A DNA stretch of 38,603 bases, from contig JACQZX010000063.1 of NCBI GenBank assembly GCA_016213665.1, positions 1 through 38,603 of the forward strand, in the 5' to 3' direction. This DNA comes from Actinomycetota bacterium (GTDB lineage: Bacteria; Actinomycetota; Acidimicrobiia; Acidimicrobiales; Ilumatobacteraceae). Under the pieces are notes generated by a model. The model was not told the DNA's origin and made no database searches. It saw only the letters and a list, made by a program, of their open reading frames with translations. Position 1 is the first letter of the stretch. Each line of letters starts with the position of its first letter. The translations under genes and the position numbers were made by a program. Shown here piece by piece: positions 6,999-14,679 of the stretch.

Positions 6999-8018
6999 GA
7001 GCATCGCGAACAGGCGTCGGGCTTGCTCCGCCGACTTGGCCAACACCTCATCGAGGTCGACGCGTGTAGGACGGCCGTCGCGCAGCAACACCTCGCCGTC
7101 GCCACTTTCGACCTGCAGTGCACGCATGCCGGGAGTGAACGCAACGTGCCATGCGCTGTCCGCGTGCGGGTAGCTCCAAGTGACACGGTCTGTTCGTGCT
7201 TCCGGAAACAACCGGTATCCGTTCTCCAACCATTGCCAAACGATGTCGGGAGAAGTCAGCACGTCGTCCTCGCGCATACGCGCGTAGGCAAGGCGAGCCT
7301 CTTCCAGCATGTCGGCACCGATGCCGTCGGTGCCGAGCACGATCGGGTTCGGCCGCGCGGCCGGACGGGCATACCCGACCGCGTTGTTCATGTTGCTGCG
7401 CGGGTTGTGGGCGATCGTGCCCGGCAGTTCGCGGTCGAGATACACACAATGCACCAGGTGCCAGTCATCGCGGGCCAGGGTTTGCAGCCGCATGCCGGCG
7501 TCGGCATCGTCGGGACCCTCCGCGACGTGAATGTGCACGCCCACCCCCAACTGCGCGGCGAGGCCAGCGGCGTCGGCGAGGGTGTCGTCTCCGCAGGTGA
7601 ATGCGGCGTGCACCCCCACCATGCCGCGGCCGCCGGCGCGCAAGAATCGCTCGTTCTCCGCCAGGCCGCGCCGCGCACCATCGGGGCCATGGCGATCGGT
7701 GACACCGTAGGCGACATTGGTGCGCACCCCGACGGTAGCGCAGGCGTCGGCAATGATCGACAAGCTGCCCTCGATGCACGACGGCGACTCGTGGTGATCG
7801 ACGATCGCCGTGGTTCCGCATTGCAGCGCCTCGACGGCACCCAGCGTCGCCGACCAGCGGATCATTTCGGCATCGAGCGCGACATCGAGACGCCACCAGA
7901 TCTGTTCGAGAATCTCGCGAAACCTTGTCGGCTGGCGCGGAGGCGGCGGCATGCCCCGCGCCAACGCCGAGTAGAGGTGGTGATGGCCGCAAACCATGCC
8001 TGGCGTGATGGCGCTCAT
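6996..8018 (-). CDS. ssnA: SsnA-like metal-dependent aminohydrolase
   Basis: 340 residues of the amidohydrolase superfamily. Motifs in order: PGMVCGHHHLYSALARGM (metal-binding HxH), HAAFTCGDDTL, VHIHVAEGPDD (metal and catalytic residues), AHNPRSNMNNAVGYA and LGTDGIGADMLEE. The last two closely resemble E. coli SsnA, whose family (TIGR03314) accompanies selenium-dependent molybdenum hydroxylases and is thought to deaminate a purine-like or related substrate. The protein starts almost at the barrel: the usual N-terminal beta-sandwich of about 60 residues is missing. The frame is open to 8156, but the extra residues do not resemble that domain and would overlap the divergent lipoprotein gene. 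TACGGT lies 8 bases before the ATG at 8018. Confidence 0.8.
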   Translation of the reverse strand: MSAITPGMVCGHHHLYSALARGMPPPPRQPTRFREILEQIWWRLDVALDAEMIRWSATLGAVEALQCGTTAIVDHHESPSCIEGSLSIIADACATVGVRTNVAYGVTDRHGPDGARRGLAENERFLRAGGRGMVGVHAAFTCGDDTLADAAGLAAQLGVGVHIHVAEGPDDADAGMRLQTLARDDWHLVHCVYLDRELPGTIAHNPRSNMNNAVGYARPAARPNPIVLGTDGIGADMLEEARLAYARMREDDVLTSPDIVWQWLENGYRLFPEARTDRVTWSYPHADSAWHVAFTPGMRALQVESGDGEVLLRDGRPTRVDLDEVLAKSAEQARRLFAML

Positions 8019-8026
8019 TGTCCGGC

Positions 8027-8032
8027 ACCGTA
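8027..8032 (-). promoter_or_regulatory. Putative -10 (TACGGT) of the ssnA-like gene
   Basis: TACGGT on the minus strand lies 8 bases before the ATG at 8018, inside the 47-base divergent gap before the lipoprotein gene. Confidence 0.3.
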
Positions 8033-8065
8033 GCGCGGGAGTACGATCGGTACGGAGGTAACAGT

Positions 8066-8521
8066 ATGAACAGGCAATTCGCAATTGTCGCAATCGTCGG
8101 CGTACTTGTCCTCGGCTCAGGTTGCAGCGACGACAAATCATCGGATTCGACGACACCTGCCACCATCTCTACGGACACAACCACAACCATCGCCGCACCG
8201 ACCGAGCAGACCATCGCCGGCACCATCAGCTACGCAGGCGACCTCGGCCCGGGAGTGATCCTGGTGGTCGCCAACCTCGTCGGCAGCAACGGTCCACCGC
8301 TCTACAGCGCTGTGCTCGGTGCCGCCGGGTCTTACGCCATCACCGGCGTCGCGGACGGCGAGTACATCCTCTTCGCCTTCGTCGACGCGGCCAACGATCG
8401 CGGAGCCCCGGAGGAAGGTGAAGCGCAGGGCTTCTACGACACCAACGGCGACGGCAACCCCGATCCAGTCGTCATTGCCGGAGGGGCCGGCGTCATCGAC
8501 ATCGATATGACGCTGGTCTAA
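8066..8521 (+). CDS. Small secreted lipoprotein of unknown function
   Basis: 151 residues. A basic start and hydrophobic stretch (about 5-18) end in LVLGSGC, a lipobox whose Cys20 would be lipidated, so the protein should sit on the outer face of the membrane. A Thr/Ser-rich linker follows (about 24-47), then a beta-rich domain with AGSYAITGVADGEYILFAF, which looks like a small carboxypeptidase-regulatory or Ig-like beta sandwich, and an acidic FYDTNGDGNPDP segment that could bind Ca2+. The start has a good ribosome binding site (GGAGGT at 8054-8059). It lies on the opposite strand between the ssnA-like and xanthine dehydrogenase-like genes, which would otherwise be adjacent. Confidence 0.75.
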   Translation: MNRQFAIVAIVGVLVLGSGCSDDKSSDSTTPATISTDTTTTIAAPTEQTIAGTISYAGDLGPGVILVVANLVGSNGPPLYSAVLGAAGSYAITGVADGEYILFAFVDAANDRGAPEEGEAQGFYDTNGDGNPDPVVIAGGAGVIDIDMTLV

Positions 8522-8526
8522 TCGCG

Positions 8527-11112
8527 TCAGTCGTCACTCGCGGAGCCGCGCCGCATCGGCAGCGCGCGGCGCCAATGACCGTCGACCATTCGTAGCGCGG
8601 CAGCGACTGCGCCTGCGGTCGGAACCAGGCCGATCTCGCCGACACCCTTGATGCCGTAGGCCGACCGCGGTTGTGGCACCTCGACCAATTCGACTTCGAT
8701 CGGCGGCACGTCTTTCGGGCGGAGGATGCCGAGACTGCGCAAGGTCATGTTGGTGGGGAACCCGAGTTCGTCGCTAGGGAAGTCCTCGGTGAGTGCGTAC
8801 CCAAGCCCCATGTGCACAGAGCCCTCGATCTGGCCTTCGCAGAGCCGAGGGTTGACTGCCTTGCCGACATCGTGGATGGCGACGACCTTCTCGATCGTCC
8901 CGGTTTCCTTGTCGGCGATTACGACCTGGGCGGCATAGCCGAACGCGGCGTGAATCATCGGATTCGGCACCTTCGGGTCGCCGAGCTTCTGTGTCCAGTC
9001 GACGACGTGCTCGGCGTAGTGGTCGACATCTTCAGCGCAGTTGGCGGCAATCGCCACCAGGCACGCCTTCTGCACGCTGGCGGCAACCATCAAGGTGCCG
9101 CGGCTGCCGGTGGTTTGCCCGAAGCCGAGCTCGCGGGTCGTGTCGACAATCACTTCGATGCGTGCCGGATCGATACCCAATTCGGTCACCGCAGTCTGCA
9201 GCGCAACGTTGTGTACCCCCTGCCCCATTTCGGTGAAGCCATGACGCACTTCCACCTTGCCCTCTCGATCAGGGCTGTCGGCGCGATGGAACCGCACGAC
9301 CGCGCCGCACACCTCGCGCAGGCCGTTACCGAGACCGGAGTTCTTCAGGCCAAGGCCGAGGCCGACCGCCTTGCCGGCGGCGAGCGCGGCATCGATGTGC
9401 GGCTTGGCGCGCGCCAGGCACTGCTGCGCGCCGGCAGAACCGTCGTCCATTATCTGGCCGGGGCCCCACACATCGCCTGGGTGGATGACGTTGCGGGTGC
9501 GCATCTCCCAGCCGCTGATACCCACGAGGGCCGCCAGCCGATCGATGACGCCTTCCATCGCGAACTGCACCTGGTTGGCTCCGAAACCGCGGAAGGCGCC
9601 GCAGACCGGGTTGTTGGTACGCACGGCGACGCAGTCGACATCGACATTGGGGATTCGGTAGGGGCCGCCGGCATGGCCGGCCGCGCGCTCAAGCACCTTC
9701 ATGCCAACGCTGGCATATGAACCCGAGTCGCCGATGCCACGCACCTTGAGAGCGGTGAGCGCACCGTCGCCGTCGCAACCCGCCCAGTACTCCAACCGAA
9801 TCGGATGCCGCTTGGCGTGCATGAGCAGGCTCTCCTCGCGAGAGACCGTGCACTTAACCGGTCGTTGCAGCAACCACGCGGCGAGCGCAGTCTGGCCCTG
9901 ATTGCACATGTCTTCCTTGCCGCCGAACGCGCCACCGTTGGAGACCAGTTCCACGGTCACGCGATCAGTTGACACGGCGAGAATCGCGGCGATCTGATCG
10001 CGGTCGTCCCACACTCCCTGGCCACCGGAGTAGACGTGTAGTCGGCCATCGTCGGTGGGAACGGCGAGCGTGCTCTCTGGTTCCAGAAAGGCGTGCTCGA
10101 TGCGCTGCGTGTTGAACACTTCGTGCACCACGTGGGTACTCGCGGCGAACGCGCCTTCGAAGTCGCCACGCGTGTAGGCGCTGGTCGACAGCACGTTGTC
10201 CTTGGTGCCGAACACCGCGACCTCGGGATCGCCGATAGCAGCGACCGCATCCGTGATCGGCCGTTGCGGGTCGTACTCCACCCGCACCAGCTTCGCTGCC
10301 TCGCGAGCCTGCTGTCGCGTCTCGGCGACGACGATGGCGAGAACATCACCGGCGTAGGAAGTGCGCTGGCCAACGCCGATGAACACCGGCCAGTCCTTGT
10401 AGATGATGCCGACGTACTGCTCGCCGGGTATGTCGGCAGCGGTGAACACGGCCACCACACCGGGAGCGGCAAGGGCCTGCGACTTGTCGATGGAAGTGAT
10501 GTCGGCGCGAACGTGCGCAGTGAGGTGCAACGCAGCGTGCAACATGCCCGGCACGCGCAGGTCGTCGACATAGCCACGATCGCCAAGCGTCAATTCGGCG
10601 GCTTGATACTTGGCGCCACTGGTGCCGATGCCGCCGGGTAAGCCGGCATCGACCGGCGTGCCCTTGGCAACGGCCTCGATGGCATCGAGGACCTTCACAT
10701 AGCCGGTGCAGCGACAGAGATGGGCACCGAGGTGGCGAGCCATGTCGTCGCGCTGCAACGACGCCCCCTTCTTGTCGATCTGCGCCTTCGCGCGCATGAC
10801 GATGCCTGGAATACAGAACCCGCACTGCAATCCCCCGCAGGCCGCAAATGCTTCCGCGAAGCGTGTTCGCTCAGCGGCATCCACCCCCTCGAGAGTTGTC
10901 ACCGATCGACCAGCAACCTTGTCGGTTGCGTACTGGCACGAGATCTGCACCTTGCCATCGATCATCACCGTGCAGCAGCCGCATTGACCCTGCGGCGAGC
11001 AGCCGTCCTTGGCAGACGTGACATCGAGTTCTTCGCGCAATGCCGACAGCAGGTGCGGATGGTCGGCCCGCACCGACACGGGAGCACCATTGAGGATGAA
11101 GTCGACCGTCAC
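8527..11112 (-). CDS. Xanthine dehydrogenase-like molybdenum hydroxylase, 2Fe-2S and Mo domains fused
   Basis: 861 residues. The plant-type 2Fe-2S domain has C38, C44, C47 and C59; the second 2Fe-2S domain has C97/C100 and C133/C135 (CGFC, CRCTGY). From about residue 170 the molybdopterin domains follow, with GGAFGGKED, GAFRGFGANQ and a C-terminal KGVGEIGLVPTAGA carrying the probable catalytic Glu. The FAD domain of classical enzymes is absent, and no FAD subunit gene is nearby. This two-part fusion is the layout of the selenium-dependent xanthine dehydrogenase family (TIGR03311). SsnA next door and SelD in the same window support that reading. Substrate is unknown; a purine or other N-heterocycle is likely. 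The start is a GTG with AAAGG too close to serve well as a ribosome binding site, so it is uncertain. Confidence 0.8.
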   Translation of the reverse strand: MTVDFILNGAPVSVRADHPHLLSALREELDVTSAKDGCSPQGQCGCCTVMIDGKVQISCQYATDKVAGRSVTTLEGVDAAERTRFAEAFAACGGLQCGFCIPGIVMRAKAQIDKKGASLQRDDMARHLGAHLCRCTGYVKVLDAIEAVAKGTPVDAGLPGGIGTSGAKYQAAELTLGDRGYVDDLRVPGMLHAALHLTAHVRADITSIDKSQALAAPGVVAVFTAADIPGEQYVGIIYKDWPVFIGVGQRTSYAGDVLAIVVAETRQQAREAAKLVRVEYDPQRPITDAVAAIGDPEVAVFGTKDNVLSTSAYTRGDFEGAFAASTHVVHEVFNTQRIEHAFLEPESTLAVPTDDGRLHVYSGGQGVWDDRDQIAAILAVSTDRVTVELVSNGGAFGGKEDMCNQGQTALAAWLLQRPVKCTVSREESLLMHAKRHPIRLEYWAGCDGDGALTALKVRGIGDSGSYASVGMKVLERAAGHAGGPYRIPNVDVDCVAVRTNNPVCGAFRGFGANQVQFAMEGVIDRLAALVGISGWEMRTRNVIHPGDVWGPGQIMDDGSAGAQQCLARAKPHIDAALAAGKAVGLGLGLKNSGLGNGLREVCGAVVRFHRADSPDREGKVEVRHGFTEMGQGVHNVALQTAVTELGIDPARIEVIVDTTRELGFGQTTGSRGTLMVAASVQKACLVAIAANCAEDVDHYAEHVVDWTQKLGDPKVPNPMIHAAFGYAAQVVIADKETGTIEKVVAIHDVGKAVNPRLCEGQIEGSVHMGLGYALTEDFPSDELGFPTNMTLRSLGILRPKDVPPIEVELVEVPQPRSAYGIKGVGEIGLVPTAGAVAAALRMVDGHWRRALPMRRGSASDD

Positions 11113-11178
11113 CTTTACATTTTGTCAAGAATCGACCGGTAAAGCGAACGCGTTGGCGCTTAGTTGTCGCAGGCGGAG

Positions 11179-12105
11179 TCAATCGGGCAGGATGACCCCG
11201 CGTTGCGACGTAATCCGGCCGTAGACCTCCGGCCGCCGATAGCGATCGAAATCGAAGAGCGTGCCTTTGTACCGCTCGCACCAATCGAGATCGCAGCGGG
11301 CCACGATCACCTCGTCGTCAGCGGTCAGGGCCTGCGCGACGATCTGCCCGCTGGGGGCGACGATCAGCGACTGCGCCAGCGAATCGACACCCTCTTCTAC
11401 ACCACCCTTGGCAACACCGACCACCCACGTGCCGTTCTGGTACGCGCCACTCTGCATCACGAGCGCGTTGTGGAAACCCTGCAGGATGTCCTGACTGGGG
11501 TCGGGGACGTAGTGAATCGGCGTGTTGTAGCCGCACAGAACCATCTCCACCCCCTGTAGGCCCATCACCCGATATGTCTCGGGCCAGCGACGATCGTTGC
11601 AGATCGCCATACCGATCAGGCCACCAAAAGCCCGCCACACACCGAAGCCATCCGGGCTCGGCTCGAAGTAATAGCGCTCGGCATGCTGAAAAGGTCGATC
11701 GGGCTCGTTGTGCTCATGACCCGGAATGTGCGTCTTCTTGTACGTCGCCACGATGCTGCCATCGCGTTCCACGAGGGTCTGCACGTTCCACCGATGGCCG
11801 TCGCCATCGAGCAGGGCATAGCCGAGGCAGAACCCGACTCCGAGTCGCTTGGCTTCGTCGAACAACGGCTGCGTGTCGGGGTTGGGCATCGCCCGCTCAT
11901 ACCAGTGATCAGCTTCGGTGATGTCGTCGAGGAACCACCGCGAAAAAAAGGTGGTGAGCGCCAACTCGGGGTACACCACCAGTTCGGCACCCATGGCGTG
12001 TGCCTGATGCAGCATTGCAATCAGGCGTTGGACGACCTGTGCGCGGGAGTGCTCACGTTGCACCGGCCCCATCTGGGCGGCGGCGACGGTGAGGATGCGA
12101 GACAT
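11179..12105 (-). CDS. N-carbamoyl-D-amino-acid hydrolase-like nitrilase-family enzyme
   Basis: 308 residues, the usual length of D-carbamoylases. The nitrilase-fold triad is complete: Glu47 in VVYPELALTTFF, Lys124 in YKKTHIPGHE and Cys169 in AICNDRRWPE. The RPFQHAERYYFEP, GYNTP and MQSGAYQNGTW segments are particular to the D-carbamoylase branch rather than to general beta-ureidopropionases. It should hydrolyse an N-carbamoyl compound to an amine, CO2 and ammonia. Beside a purine-type hydroxylase and an SsnA-like deaminase it may act late in ring or ureide breakdown; that pathway is inference. A TATCGT -10 lies 6 bases before the ATG. Confidence 0.87.
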   Translation of the reverse strand: MSRILTVAAAQMGPVQREHSRAQVVQRLIAMLHQAHAMGAELVVYPELALTTFFSRWFLDDITEADHWYERAMPNPDTQPLFDEAKRLGVGFCLGYALLDGDGHRWNVQTLVERDGSIVATYKKTHIPGHEHNEPDRPFQHAERYYFEPSPDGFGVWRAFGGLIGMAICNDRRWPETYRVMGLQGVEMVLCGYNTPIHYVPDPSQDILQGFHNALVMQSGAYQNGTWVVGVAKGGVEEGVDSLAQSLIVAPSGQIVAQALTADDEVIVARCDLDWCERYKGTLFDFDRYRRPEVYGRITSQRGVILPD

Positions 12106-12111
12106 TGCGCA

Positions 12112-12117
12112 ACGATA
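12112..12117 (-). promoter_or_regulatory. Putative -10 (TATCGT) of the carbamoylase gene
   Basis: TATCGT on the minus strand lies 6 bases before the ATG at 12105. It could serve the carbamoylase and, by read-through, the hydroxylase gene 66 bases downstream. Confidence 0.45.
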
Positions 12118-12165
12118 ACCGGTGACGGAGCGACTCTCGGATCGCCGGAGTGAGTAGGCACTGAG

Positions 12166-12171
12166 TACCGT
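12166..12171 (+). promoter_or_regulatory. Putative -10 (TACCGT) of the acyl-CoA dehydrogenase gene
   Basis: TACCGT lies 8 bases before the ATG at 12180. No ribosome binding site is visible. Confidence 0.3.
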
Positions 12172-12179
12172 TGCCGGTC

Positions 12180-13451
12180 ATGGGTAACGGCGCAGGCGAA
12201 CCTTCCATCGAAGACTTCGAGAAGCAGGCCACCGACTTTCTCGATGCCAACGCCGCGTTGCTTGAGGCAGAGCAGAGGTTCGTCTGGGGCGAGGGCAGCG
12301 ATCGAGTCGTCGTCTTTGAAGAGAAGGACACCGTCGCGGAACTGGCCGACTTGGCGACTGCGTGTGAATGGCGGCGCCGGAAGTTCGACGCCGGCTTCGG
12401 CTGGATCAGCGGTCCGAGCAAGTACGGCGGCCGGCAGCTTCCAGCCAGTTACGAGCGCTCCTACCTGCGACTGGAAGCTCAGTACAAGGTGCCCAACCAG
12501 AACGCGTTCACGATTGGCCTCGGGATGGTGGCACCGACGATCCTCGCCCACGGCAGCGACACCGCGCGCGACCTGTACCTGCGGCCGATGTATCGCGGTG
12601 ACATCGTCGGCTGTCAGCTGTTCAGCGAACCTGGCGCCGGCAGCGACCTGGCGAGCCTGCAAACCAAAGCCGAACGCGACGGCGACGAATGGGTCATAAC
12701 CGGGCAGAAGGTGTGGACTACCGGCGCCCAGTACAGCGACATCGGCGAAGTGATCGCCCGCACCGACCCGACGCTTCCCAAGCACAAGGGGCTCACCGGT
12801 TTCGTGGTCAATATGCGCGCCGAGGGAGTGGAGGTGCGCCCGCTGCGCCAGATGACCGGCGGTTCGAGCTTCAACGAGGTCTTCTTCAACGAGGTGCGAG
12901 TACCCGACGACCACCGGCTCGGCGACGTGAACAGTGGCTGGAACGTCGCGTTGACAACCTTGATGAACGAACGCGCCGCCATCGGGGCCGGCGGCGGCGG
13001 TGGCGGCGGCGTGAACATGTACACCCGCGTCATCGAGATGGTGCGTCATTTCGGACTCGACAGCGATCCACTTGTGCGCGATGAACTCGCCGACCTGTTG
13101 ATCCACCATCGGGTTGCCGGCTACAACAACAAACGAGCGCTCGACAAAATCAAAGCCGGGCAGCTGCCCGGGCCGGAGATGAGCATCGCCAAGTTGACCG
13201 GCACATTGAATGCGAGTCGGCTGAGCGCGTTTGTTGCAAGAGTCCTCGGACCGCGGTTGGTGGCCGATACCGGTGAATGGGGAACCTACGCATGGAGTGC
13301 GCTGGTGCTCGGTACACCGGGCGGCCGTATCGCTGGCGGCAGTGACGAGATCATGCGCAATATCGTCGGCGAGCGCGTACTCGGACTTCCGAAGGACCCT
13401 GGTATCGACAGCAAGTCAGCCTTCAACAAACTCACCCTCCCCCGCGGGTGA
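12180..13451 (+). CDS. Acyl-CoA dehydrogenase
   Basis: 423 residues. The middle domain has the FAD-binding CQLFSEPGAGSDLASLQTKA and WVITGQKVWTTGAQ motifs (about 140-190). The C-terminal helical domain ends with GGSDEIMRNIVGERVLGLPKDP. The position of the classical catalytic Glu (the E of YEGT in medium-chain enzymes) is occupied by Gly, as in many actinobacterial FadE-type proteins; the base may lie in another helix. A run of seven or more glycines at about residues 265-275, where a helix usually sits, is odd. Substrate is unknown. It is divergent from the carbamoylase gene and converges on the VWA gene. A TTG at 12171 is a possible alternative start. Confidence 0.88.
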   Translation: MGNGAGEPSIEDFEKQATDFLDANAALLEAEQRFVWGEGSDRVVVFEEKDTVAELADLATACEWRRRKFDAGFGWISGPSKYGGRQLPASYERSYLRLEAQYKVPNQNAFTIGLGMVAPTILAHGSDTARDLYLRPMYRGDIVGCQLFSEPGAGSDLASLQTKAERDGDEWVITGQKVWTTGAQYSDIGEVIARTDPTLPKHKGLTGFVVNMRAEGVEVRPLRQMTGGSSFNEVFFNEVRVPDDHRLGDVNSGWNVALTTLMNERAAIGAGGGGGGGVNMYTRVIEMVRHFGLDSDPLVRDELADLLIHHRVAGYNNKRALDKIKAGQLPGPEMSIAKLTGTLNASRLSAFVARVLGPRLVADTGEWGTYAWSALVLGTPGGRIAGGSDEIMRNIVGERVLGLPKDPGIDSKSAFNKLTLPRG

Positions 13452-13461
13452 CGCCGAGCGC

Positions 13462-13478
13462 AACACACCGAGTGTGTT
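13462..13478. terminator. Small hairpin between convergent genes
   Basis: AACACAC and GTGTGTT form a 7-bp stem around CGA at the meeting point of the acyl-CoA dehydrogenase and VWA genes, overlapping the VWA stop codon. There is no T tract, so a terminator role is only suggested by position. Confidence 0.3.
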
Positions 13479-14679
13479 AGGCAGTCGCGACTGCGGTGTG
13501 CAGACCGTGCTCGTTGGCCCAGCGTCCGACATCGCGGCCCTCCAACGCCGCGGCCAGCAGATCCGGGAACACGTCGGGAGTGCAGGCGAACGAAGGCACT
13601 CCAAGGTGGGCCAGCACAGCAGCCTGCGTGTGATCGTAAGCCGGTGCCCCCTCATCGCTGAGCGCGAGCAACACCACCACGCACACACCACTCTGCGTCA
13701 GCGCGCCAATGCGTTCATGCAGCAGTGCGGCGTTGCCACCTTCGAACAGGTCGGTAACCAGGATCATCACGGTGTCGGCCGGCCGGGTGACGAGTTGTTG
13801 GCAGTAGCCAACCGCTTGCGCGATGTCGGTACCGCCACCGAGTTGCACCCCGAACAGGACATCGACCGGGTCGTGCAGTAGCGGGGTCAGGTCGGCAACG
13901 GCGACATCGAAGGCAATCACGTGGGTGCGCAGCGCCGGGATCGAGGCCAGCACGGCACCGAACACGGACGCATACACGACGCTGTCAGCCATGCTGCCGG
14001 ACTGATCGATGGCGACGATGACGTCGCGGGCCAGGCTGCGTTGCCGGCGGCCGTAACCAACGAGACGCTCGGGCACAACGGTGCGCTGTTCGGTTAGGTA
14101 ATGACGCAGGTTGGCGTGGATAGTACGACCCCAATCGATGTCGCTCGGCCGTGGTCGACGGCTTCGTTGTGACCGAGCCAACGCACCGTGCACCGCTTGC
14201 TTGGTGTGGGCCGCCAATCGCTGGCGAATCTCGTCGACAACTTGCACGATCAACTGACGGGCGGTAGCGCGGGTGGCATCGGGCAGCAGCTTGTTCAGCT
14301 CGACCAACAACGTCACCAGATGTAGATCGGGTTCGACCGCGCGCAACATCTCCGGCTCGAGCAGAAGTTGGCGCAGGTTGAGACGGTCGATGGCGTCGCG
14401 CTGTAGTACCTGCACCACGCTCGTTGGAAAGTAGCGGCGGATGTCGCCCAGCCAACGAGCCACTGCCGGCGCCGAAGAACCGAGTCCGCCGGCACGCGAC
14501 TTGTCGCCACGCTTTGCCGATCTCCCCTCGTACACGGCCGCCAGCGCCGCGTCGATACGCGAGTCCTGGCCGTCGAGCGCGAAGGCTGTCACACCGCCGC
14601 CGCCGGAGTGCTCATCGGCGCCGCCGAGGACCATGCGCCATCGACGCAGGCGCTCGTTCTCGCTGACTCTCCCGCTCAT
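13477..14679 (-). CDS. VWA-domain protein of a MoxR/DUF5682 operon
   Basis: 400 residues. The C-terminal half (from about 215) is a von Willebrand A domain with a complete metal-ion site: D225-x-S227-x-S229 in DQSGS, T284 in GGGTD and D310 in VTDLFEGG. The N-terminal half is helical and basic, with QRSRRPRPSDIDWGRTI linking to the VWA domain. MoxR ATPases usually work with VWA proteins as chaperone-like pairs that remodel or activate a target. It is the last gene of the operon; its ATG overlaps the stop of the DUF5682-like gene (ATGA). The target is unknown. Confidence 0.88.
   Translation of the reverse strand: MSGRVSENERLRRWRMVLGGADEHSGGGGVTAFALDGQDSRIDAALAAVYEGRSAKRGDKSRAGGLGSSAPAVARWLGDIRRYFPTSVVQVLQRDAIDRLNLRQLLLEPEMLRAVEPDLHLVTLLVELNKLLPDATRATARQLIVQVVDEIRQRLAAHTKQAVHGALARSQRSRRPRPSDIDWGRTIHANLRHYLTEQRTVVPERLVGYGRRQRSLARDVIVAIDQSGSMADSVVYASVFGAVLASIPALRTHVIAFDVAVADLTPLLHDPVDVLFGVQLGGGTDIAQAVGYCQQLVTRPADTVMILVTDLFEGGNAALLHERIGALTQSGVCVVVLLALSDEGAPAYDHTQAAVLAHLGVPSFACTPDVFPDLLAAALEGRDVGRWANEHGLHTAVATA

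Noticed and set aside
6567-8033. 488-codon plus-strand frame
   Set aside because: Antisense to the F420 oxidoreductase and SsnA-like genes, both with strong family motifs; no start signal.
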